Shown here in pieces: positions 4,285 to 9,536 of a stretch of 9,536 nucleotides of DNA. Origin of the DNA: Betaproteobacteria bacterium (GTDB lineage Bacteria > Pseudomonadota > Gammaproteobacteria > Burkholderiales > SG8-39); NCBI GenBank assembly GCA_012274205.1, contig JAAOZY010000273.1, positions 1 to 9,536 on the forward strand, written 5' to 3'. The position numbers were made by a program, and so were the translations under genes. Every line of letters starts with the position of its first letter. Positions within the stretch are counted from its first letter, which is position 1. Under the pieces are notes generated by a model. That model was not told the DNA's origin. It searched no databases and worked only from the letters and a program-made list of their open reading frames with translations.

Positions 4285-6711
4285 TCAGTCCGCATACCAG
4301 TAGCGCCGCCTCAGCCCGCGGTAGGGCTCGACACTGATCCCGTCGCCGTCGATTTTCACCAGCACGGCACCGGCCTTGTCGGTGCGTAGCATCTGCGCCC
4401 CGCTGGCGCGGTAGCGCTCGAGCACCTCCTCGCGCGGATGGCCGAAGCGGTTGCGGTAGCCGACCGGCAGCAGCGCCCATTGCGGCTGGACCGCGGCGAT
4501 GAATGCTTCGGTGGACGAGGTGCGGCTGCTGTGGTGCGGCGTCACCAGCACCTCGGCGCGCAGCGCGTCGGGCGCGCGCGCGAGCAGTTCCTTTTCCGAG
4601 CGCGCCTCGATGTCGCCGGTGAGCAGCACCGAGCCGTGCGCCGCGCTGATTTTCAGCACGCAACTGCGGTCGTTGGATTTGGTGCGCTCGCGCGCGTAGC
4701 TCGCGGCGTCCGGGTGCAGCAGCTCGAAGCGCACCCCGTCCCAGCTCCAGCCCTGCCCCGCGGCGCAGGGCAGCCGATAGCCTTGGGCTGCGAGCCAGGC
4801 GGGGTGTGCGGCCGGCACCGAGGAATAGAGGGCCGCCACCGGCAGCCCCGCGAGCACGGTGGCGGCGCCGCCCGCATGGTCGTTGTCGTCGTGGCTGATG
4901 ACCATCGCATCGAGCTGCGCGATGCCCGAAGCGCGCAGGAAGGGCAGGATCACGCGGCTGCCGCTGTCGGCCTGCGGGTTGAACGCCGGACCGGCGTCGT
5001 AGAGCAGCGCATGCCGCCCGGTCTGCGCGAACACGGACAAGCCCTGCCCCACGTCGAGCACGGTCAGCCACAGCGCGCCGGGTGCAGGCGCGGCCGGCGC
5101 CACGGCGAACAGCGGCAACAGCAGCGGCAGGCCGAGCCAGCGCGCCGGCACGCCGCGCGGCAGCAGCATCCAAACACATCCAGCCAGCGCCAGCGCCACG
5201 GTCCAGCCCGCCGGTGCGTGCTGCTGCCACACCGCTGCCGGCAGGGCCGCGCACCATTCGAGCAGCCACATCTGCAGCGCCATCAGCGCGTGCGCGAGCT
5301 TGAGGATGAAATCGAAGGGCAGCACGCTGCCCGCGAGCGCCAGCGGCGTCACCACCAGGCTCACCATCGGGATCGCCACCGCATTCGCGAGCGGCGACAC
5401 CAGCGACATCTGCTGGAACCATACGAGCAGCAGCGGCGCCAGCGCCAGCGTGATCGCCCACTGGATGCGCCCCCATTGGAGCAGGCCCGCTGCGCCCCTG
5501 CGCAGGCCCTCTGCGTGCGAGCGCAGACCCGCCCCGCGCGTGCGCAGGTCCGCGGCAGGCTGCTCCTGCGCCTGAGCGGCGCGCAGGCGGCCGGTCGCAA
5601 CGTAGAGGATGATCGCGACGGCGCCGAAAGACAGCCAGAATCCGGGCGCGAGGCCGGCCCAGGGATCGAGCAGCAGCACCAGCAGCAGCGCCGCGCACAA
5701 CACTTGCGACACCGAGTTCACGCGCCCCAGCCACAAGGCCAGCGCGACCACTCCGACCATGTAGAGCGTGCGCTGCGCCGGCACCGCGAAGCCTGCGATC
5801 AGGCAGTAGGCAAGCGCCGCGAAGAATCCGGCCAGCGCCGCGGCCTTGCGCGCGGGCAGCGCCAGCATCAGGCGCGAGGAGCGCCGCCACAGCCAGTGCA
5901 CGAGCGCGGCGAACAGGCTCGCCACCATGGTGACATGCAGGCCTGAAATCGACATCAGGTGCGACACGCCGGTGCGCGCGAACAGCTGCCATTGCTTCGC
6001 GTCGATCGCGTTCTGGTCGCCGATCGCAAGCGCGATCAGGATGCCGGCATAAGGATAGCCGGGCAGCGCATCCCGGTAGCGCTCGCGCAGGACCTCGCGC
6101 CCGCGTTCGACCAGGTAGGCCGGGCGCAGCACCAACTCGTCGAGGCGCGCCGTGCCGCCGGCGCGCACGTAGCCGGTGGCGCCGATCGCGCGCTGCAGCA
6201 GCCAGGACTCGTAGTCGAAACCGTAGGGATTGGCGCTGCCGTGCGGCCGGCGCAGGCGCAGCTTGAAGCGCCAGCGCTCGCCGGCGCGGATCGCCGCGAT
6301 GTCCCGGAACGCCTCACGCCTGGCGCCCTTGTACCAGGCGAGCGAAATGCGCCGCGGCAGGCGCGCCGCCGCGGGTTCGGCGCGCTCGATGTCGAAATCG
6401 AAACGCACGCCGCCATCAAAGGGCTGCGGCAGGCCCGCCACCACGCCGGTCACCGCGACGTCCACGCCCTCCCACTGTGGCGCCAGGCGATCGGCGAGGC
6501 GCCACTCGGCGCGGGCCGCGGCATAGTAAAAGCCGGCAACGCCGAACAACGCGATGAACAGCAGCATCGCGGCACGGCGGTTTCTGGTGCGCAACAGCCA
6601 GCAGGAAACCAGCGCCGGCAGCAGCAGCCAGGCCCAGGTGAGCGCGGGCAAGCGCGCCTGCTGCTGCAACAGGCACGCACCCAGGGCGAAGGCAATGATA
6701 CAGGCTCGCAT
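4285..6711 (-). CDS. comEC: DNA internalization competence protein ComEC/Rec2
   Basis: An 808-aa inner-membrane protein that forms the channel taking single-stranded DNA into the cytoplasm during natural transformation. Domains in order: three N-terminal membrane helices (about 1-65); the DUF4131 OB-like periplasmic domain (about 70-200); the Competence membrane domain (about 215-535) with the signature GVSHLMSISGLHV at 248-260 and the NPYGFDYE lead-in at 161-168; and a C-terminal metallo-beta-lactamase-like domain (about 545-808). The last carries DVGQG at 553-557, DAG at 572-574, HDDNDHAGG at 607-615, TGD at 698-700 and PHHSS at 725-729, consistent with the nuclease proposed to degrade the non-transported strand. 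Length is typical. An Arg/Ala/Gly-rich loop of about 35 residues (376-411) looks expanded. There is no clear ribosome site. It is divergent from the DUF2062 gene, 101 bases from that gene's preferred start. Confidence 0.95.
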   Translation of the reverse strand: MRACIIAFALGACLLQQQARLPALTWAWLLLPALVSCWLLRTRNRRAAMLLFIALFGVAGFYYAAARAEWRLADRLAPQWEGVDVAVTGVVAGLPQPFDGGVRFDFDIERAEPAAARLPRRISLAWYKGARREAFRDIAAIRAGERWRFKLRLRRPHGSANPYGFDYESWLLQRAIGATGYVRAGGTARLDELVLRPAYLVERGREVLRERYRDALPGYPYAGILIALAIGDQNAIDAKQWQLFARTGVSHLMSISGLHVTMVASLFAALVHWLWRRSSRLMLALPARKAAALAGFFAALAYCLIAGFAVPAQRTLYMVGVVALALWLGRVNSVSQVLCAALLLVLLLDPWAGLAPGFWLSFGAVAIILYVATGRLRAAQAQEQPAADLRTRGAGLRSHAEGLRRGAAGLLQWGRIQWAITLALAPLLLVWFQQMSLVSPLANAVAIPMVSLVVTPLALAGSVLPFDFILKLAHALMALQMWLLEWCAALPAAVWQQHAPAGWTVALALAGCVWMLLPRGVPARWLGLPLLLPLFAVAPAAPAPGALWLTVLDVGQGLSVFAQTGRHALLYDAGPAFNPQADSGSRVILPFLRASGIAQLDAMVISHDDNDHAGGAATVLAGLPVAALYSSVPAAHPAWLAAQGYRLPCAAGQGWSWDGVRFELLHPDAASYARERTKSNDRSCVLKISAAHGSVLLTGDIEARSEKELLARAPDALRAEVLVTPHHSSRTSSTEAFIAAVQPQWALLPVGYRNRFGHPREEVLERYRASGAQMLRTDKAGAVLVKIDGDGISVEPYRGLRRRYWYAD

Positions 6712-6745
6712 TTGGGCTTAACGGACGAGCACGGCCGCGGTTGAA

Positions 6746-6772
6746 TTGCCTGGCGTGAATTTGCCTTACAAT
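6746..6772 (+). promoter_or_regulatory. Candidate promoter for the DUF2062/K+ channel genes
   Basis: TTGCCT (6746-6751) and TACAAT (6767-6772) are separated by 15 bases, a little short of the ideal 17; an alternative TTGAAT at 6741-6746 gives 20. Transcription would begin near 6779, so an ATG at 6783 would be almost leaderless while the ATG at 6813 gets a leader of about 34 bases. The same 101-base gap must hold the comEC promoter on the other strand, for which I see no good match. Confidence 0.35.
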
Positions 6773-6812
6773 CGCGCTCATCATGCAAACCGCGTTATCG
6801 ATTGCAGATTCC

Positions 6813-7367
6813 ATGCCACGCAAGTTCTTCCGCAAGTACCTCCCCGACCACGAAACCGTGCGCAACAACCGGCATATGGCCAGGTTCGGCGGCTTCCTGC
6901 ACCATCCCAATCTGTGGCATCTGAACCGGCGCTCGGTCGCCGGCGGGATTGCGGTGGGCATGTTTTCCGGGCTGATGCCGGGGCCGCTGCAGATGCTCAC
7001 CGCGGCGCTGCTCGCGGTGCTCCTGCGGGTAAACCTGCCGGTGGCGCTGGCCACCACGCTGTACACCAACCCCCTCACCATCGGGCCGCTGTATGTGCTC
7101 GCTTTTCTGATCGGCCGGCTGGTGGTCGGCGGCCACGCCGTGCCGCTCGCGCGGCCGCCGGAATTCGAATGGTCGCATCTGGGCGCCTCGATCGAGGCGT
7201 TCATGCAGTGGGTACTCGCCATGGGCATGCCGCTCGCCGTAGGCCTGCCTATCCTCGCGCTGCTGCTGGCGGCGCTGGGCTACGCCTGCGTGCAGATCGG
7301 CTGGCGCGCGTACGTCATCCGCGCCTGGCGCCGGCGCCGGCAGCTCCGCAACCAACATGGCCGTTGA
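6813..7367 (+). CDS. DUF2062 domain-containing membrane protein
   Basis: A 184-aa protein with a basic cytoplasmic start MPRKFFRKYLPDHETVR, the motif HHPNLWHLNRRSVAGGIAVG (30-49), and then a membrane region. FSGLMPGPLQMLTAALLAVLL (51-71) leads into TTLYTNPLTIGPLYVLAFLIG (81-101), and a last long hydrophobic stretch at 133-162 ends in a strongly basic tail. The TNPLT(I)GP block and PGP-x-QM are the usual DUF2062 signatures. Function is unknown; the family often sits near lipoprotein-export (lolCDE) and comEC genes in betaproteobacteria, and here it is divergent from comEC. An upstream ATG at 6783 is in frame, but 6813 is preferred from the promoter position and family start. Neither has a clear Shine-Dalgarno sequence. 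Its last 11 bases overlap the K+ channel gene. Confidence 0.85.
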   Translation: MPRKFFRKYLPDHETVRNNRHMARFGGFLHHPNLWHLNRRSVAGGIAVGMFSGLMPGPLQMLTAALLAVLLRVNLPVALATTLYTNPLTIGPLYVLAFLIGRLVVGGHAVPLARPPEFEWSHLGASIEAFMQWVLAMGMPLAVGLPILALLLAALGYACVQIGWRAYVIRAWRRRRQLRNQHGR

Positions 7368-8385
7368 GATCGCAGCGCAGCGCATCTACCAGCGCTTCGT
7401 AACGCCGACGCTGGCCCTGCTCACCGTCAGCGGCATCGGCACCGTCGGCTACAAGATCATCGGCGGCGAGCAGGTGAGCTGGCTCGACTGCCTGTACATG
7501 ACCTTCATCACCATCGCCACCATCGGCTATGGCGAGATCGTCGATCTCAGCCATTCACCCGGCGGCCGCGTGTTCACCATGGCCATCGCTCTGGTCGGGA
7601 TCGGCGTCGCCACCTACATGATATCCACACTCACCGCCTTCATCCTCGAAGGCGACATGAACCAGGCAATTCGGAGGCGGAGAATGCAAAAGAGCATCGC
7701 GGCATTGCGCAAGCACTACATCATCTGCGGCATCGGCCGCGTCGGCACCAATGTCGCGCACGAACTCGAGACCACCGGCCGCGCCTACGTGGTGATCGAG
7801 TCCGACAAGGAGGCGATCGAGCGCTACCTGGAAAAATGCCCCGGCGCGCTGTGCATCCACGCCGACAGCGGCGAAGACAGCGCGCTGATCGGGGCCGGCA
7901 TCGAGCACGCCGCGGGCGTGTTCGCGGTCACCGGAGACGACAGCAAGAATCTGGTGATCACACTCTCGGCCAAGCTGCTGAACCCGGCGGCGCGCGTGGT
8001 CGCGCGCTGCCACGAGGTGAACTACATCGACAAGATACGCAAAGTCGGCGCCGACGCCATCGTGTCCCCGGATTTCACCGGCGGCATGCGCATCGCGTCC
8101 TCGATGATCCGGCCGCAGGTGGTGAGCTTCCTCGACGAGATGCTGCGCGCGGACAACGCGCTGCGGGTGGAAGAGGTGCACATACCGCAGAACTACCCGG
8201 CGCGCACCATCGGCGCGCTCAAGCTCAACCGGCGCGACTTCATCCTGCTGGCGGTGCGCGCCAAGGACCAGTGGCAGTTCAATCCTGGCGAAGACTTCAA
8301 CATCCAGCCGGGCAATACGCTGGTGGTGATGACCACCCCCGAGGGGCGCAAGTCGCTCGAGCACAGTTTGGGTGCGGCGGCATGA
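7357..8385 (+). CDS. Two-TM potassium channel with RCK (TrkA-N/TrkA-C) domains
   Basis: A 342-aa Kch/MthK-like channel. A first membrane helix (about 15-35) is followed by the pore helix and selectivity filter TIATIGYGE (52-60), then the inner helix with a glycine hinge (about 71-97; GIGVATYM). A basic linker (RRRRMQKS) leads to the RCK domain: the Rossmann motif IICGIGRVG (122-130) and the acidic end of strand two at Glu148 (VVIESD), and a C-terminal TrkA-C-type domain from about 270 with the block NYPARTIGALKL (279-290). The filter is canonical for K+. The GxGxxG plus Glu suggests NAD(H) or nucleotide binding, as in other RCK proteins; the gating ligand is not known. It has no clear ribosome site, and its start overlaps the DUF2062 gene by 11 bases, pointing to translational coupling and one transcript. 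Confidence 0.93.
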   Translation: MAVEIAAQRIYQRFVTPTLALLTVSGIGTVGYKIIGGEQVSWLDCLYMTFITIATIGYGEIVDLSHSPGGRVFTMAIALVGIGVATYMISTLTAFILEGDMNQAIRRRRMQKSIAALRKHYIICGIGRVGTNVAHELETTGRAYVVIESDKEAIERYLEKCPGALCIHADSGEDSALIGAGIEHAAGVFAVTGDDSKNLVITLSAKLLNPAARVVARCHEVNYIDKIRKVGADAIVSPDFTGGMRIASSMIRPQVVSFLDEMLRADNALRVEEVHIPQNYPARTIGALKLNRRDFILLAVRAKDQWQFNPGEDFNIQPGNTLVVMTTPEGRKSLEHSLGAAA

Positions 8386-8389
8386 GCAG

Positions 8390-8530
8390 GGAGCAGGGGC
8401 CGCCGAAGGGCGGAAGAGGGGCCCCGGCGCGAGCCGGGGATCTGACCCCGGAGGCGGCCGTGGGCGGCCGGCGGCCCCATGCGTCCGAATTCGGGTTGCA
8501 TCCCCATCTTGTCGATGGGGCCCCTGCTCC
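8390..8530. repeat. Structured intergenic element with 12-bp terminal inverted repeat
   Basis: GGAGCAGGGGCC (8390-8401) and its exact complement GGCCCCTGCTCC (8519-8530) bound a 141-base element between the K+ channel and LysE genes. Inside are perfect hairpins: CCCCGGC/GCCGGGG with loop GCGA (8422-8439), GGCCG/CGGCC (8456-8469), the palindrome CCGAATTCGG (8485-8494), and CCCCATC/GATGGGG with loop TTGTC (8502-8520). The right arm of the first can pair instead with CCCCGG at 8446-8451, so two folds exclude each other. The ATCTGACCCC motif recalls GGGTCAGA-type repeats linked to REP-associated transposases in Proteobacteria, from memory only. No T-run supports a simple terminator. It may be a REP-like or MITE-like repeat, or a structured leader for lysE. 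Confidence 0.5.
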
Positions 8531-8543
8531 ACCTCATCGGCCG

Positions 8544-8558
8544 CCCCGCACCGCGGGG
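8544..8558. other. Short perfect hairpin upstream of lysE-type gene
   Basis: CCCCGC and GCGGGG pair perfectly around the 3-base loop ACC. It lies 14 bases beyond the 141-base structured element and 77 bases before the exporter start codon. No U-tract follows. It may belong to the same folded region. Confidence 0.3.
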
Positions 8559-8635
8559 ATGCGACCGCCCGCGATTGCCGTCGCGCGCCGACAGCGCCCA
8601 TGTTCGAGCCACCACATCGGAACGGAGGCGACGGC

Positions 8636-9262
8636 ATGAGCCTGAACGTCTGGCTGGCTTTCATCGTTGCCGCGCTGCTGATCAGCCTGTCGCCCGGCCC
8701 GGGCGCGATTTCGTGCATGGCGAGCGGCATGCGCTACGGCTACCGCCGCACCATCGCCAACATCATAGGCATGCAGCTGGGCATCGCGCTGCAGCTGCTG
8801 GTGGTCGGCGTCGGCCTGGGCGCGCTGCTCGCCGCATCCACGCTGGCGTTCGAGCTGGCACGGGGAGTCGGCGTGGCCTATCTGTGCTTTCTTGGCTGGC
8901 AGCAGTTCCGCGCCCGGGACAACCCGGTGGAGATCGGCTCCCAGAGCCAGCCTCCGGGCACCATACGAACGCTGGTGATGCAGGGATTCCTGGTCAACGC
9001 GAGCAATCCCAAGGCGACCATATTCCTGCTGGCGGTGCTGCCGCAGTTCATCGACCCGCGGGCGCCGGCGCTGCCGCAGTACCTGATCTGCATGGCCACG
9101 CTCACCGCCACCGACCTCCTCATCATGAGCGCCTACGCCCTGTTCGCCGCGCGCGTGCTGCGCCTGCTGCGCGAGCCGCACCATATTCGCTGGATGAACC
9201 GCGGCTTCGGCAGCATGTTCATGCTCGCGGCGGGGTTCCTTGCGCTGTTCCGGCGCGCCTGA
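8636..9262 (+). CDS. LysE/RhtB family amino-acid exporter
   Basis: A 208-aa inner-membrane protein with about six hydrophobic segments, the family size and topology. The N-terminal helix ends in the signature SLSPGPGAIS (17-26). The central signature is QGFLVNASNPKATIFLLAVL (116-135), followed by PQFID (136-140). These transporters export basic or neutral amino acids such as lysine, arginine, homoserine or threonine, probably by proton exchange; the exact substrate is not readable. The start at 8636 is set by GGAGG at 8624-8628, seven bases upstream; the frame stays open further upstream, but that part is Arg/Pro-rich and overlaps the structured element. No LysG-type regulator is adjacent within the window. 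Confidence 0.92.
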   Translation: MSLNVWLAFIVAALLISLSPGPGAISCMASGMRYGYRRTIANIIGMQLGIALQLLVVGVGLGALLAASTLAFELARGVGVAYLCFLGWQQFRARDNPVEIGSQSQPPGTIRTLVMQGFLVNASNPKATIFLLAVLPQFIDPRAPALPQYLICMATLTATDLLIMSAYALFAARVLRLLREPHHIRWMNRGFGSMFMLAAGFLALFRRA

Positions 9263-9536
9263 CGCGTTGCGGATAAATTGAGCCCTTGCGGCGCCTGTCA
9301 GTAATTCCCAACGCGCTCCACTTCGCCGGTGCGGTCGCAGCCGACCAATGCTGAGGCTTGTGCGCCGAAGCAGAGGAACCTTCTTCTTGCACAATCCACG
9401 CTGAACCAACTCAACGGTCGCCTGGCATCCGATGGGCCATTTGCCGCACCGGTCTGCTTTGTACACACGGCCGGCGCACGCTGCCTGCGACAATTTGCCG
9501 GTTCCCATGGGGTTCATGCCGGATTCGCAGCAACGC
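9263..9536. other. Right-hand flank without a clear gene
   Basis: No convincing complete gene is seen. On the minus strand one frame entering from the right edge has a Cys-rich start (ATGs at 9517 and 9508; Cys residues in ACAG, DRCGK, IGCQ and GLCKKK), but it has no ribosome site and stays open antisense through the exporter gene, so it is not a normal gene end. No terminator hairpin with a T-run follows the exporter. Confidence 0.4.

Noticed and set aside
4198..4337. Plus-strand frame starting MAQTVRIGDESLR, resembling the start of ParD-like antitoxins
   Set aside because: Similarity covers only about ten residues, it lacks the rest of the family motif, has no ribosome site, and runs antisense into the 3' end of comEC.
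4438..5946. Long 502-codon open frame antisense to comEC
   Set aside because: It is Arg/Gln/His-rich with no domain logic, a shadow frame caused by high GC at third positions of comEC.
8372..8635. N-terminal extension of the LysE-type exporter frame
   Set aside because: The extension is Arg/Pro/Gly-rich, overlaps the hairpin element, and GGAGG at 8624-8628 fixes the start at 8636.
7555..8730. Long minus-strand frame opposite the K+ channel gene
   Set aside because: The opposite strand encodes a clear channel with filter and RCK motifs; this frame is Asp/His/Arg-rich filler.
3978..9497. Shared GCGACAATTTG 11-mer near 3978 and 9487 as a possible direct repeat or att pair
   Set aside because: An 11-base match is expected by chance several times in a window this long, and no integrase is present.

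Overview
The window is GC-rich DNA with dense, mostly co-directional genes. The gene families and the comEC / DUF2062 / K+ channel arrangement suggest a chromosomal segment of a betaproteobacterium (Burkholderiales or Nitrosomonadales type). That assignment is inferred from protein character, not from a search. I see no complete phage, transposon, CRISPR array, rRNA or tRNA.

Layout. (1) Positions 1-166, minus strand: the first 55 codons of a circularly permuted ATP-grasp protein (COG2308 type). It is preceded by an exact match to the sigma-54 promoter consensus (215-230) and, about 85 bases further upstream, by a 15-bp dyad (309-323) placed where an enhancer-binding protein would sit. (2) Positions 337-1197, minus: an alpha/beta hydrolase with its own perfect TATAAT. 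(3) Positions 1325-2121, minus: a two-gene operon of an 85-aa protein of unknown function and a DinB-family protein, coupled through an ATGA overlap and driven from a TATAAT at 2155-2160. (4) Positions 2199-4284, minus: a looser, accessory-looking block. It holds a lone phage-type GH19 lysozyme/chitinase, a frameshifted Mpo1-like (DUF962) membrane protein gene, a VOC (glyoxalase-fold) protein, and a gene-poor stretch of about 500 bases with a short gene remnant and an AT-rich segment carrying TTGACA repeats. (5) Positions 4285-6711, minus: full-length comEC/rec2, the DNA-uptake channel. (6) Positions 6813-8385, plus: divergent from comEC, a DUF2062 membrane protein whose end overlaps the start of a two-TM, RCK-gated K+ channel by 11 bases. 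(7) Positions 8386-8635: a GC-rich intergenic element with a 12-bp terminal inverted repeat and several perfect hairpins, two of which exclude each other. (8) Positions 8636-9262, plus: a LysE/RhtB amino-acid exporter. (9) Positions 9263-9536: no convincing gene.

Nothing here amounts to a clear new multi-gene system. The items most worth a second look are the sigma-54 promoter plus upstream dyad in front of the ATP-grasp gene, the structured element at 8390-8558, and the single-base frameshift in the Mpo1-like gene.
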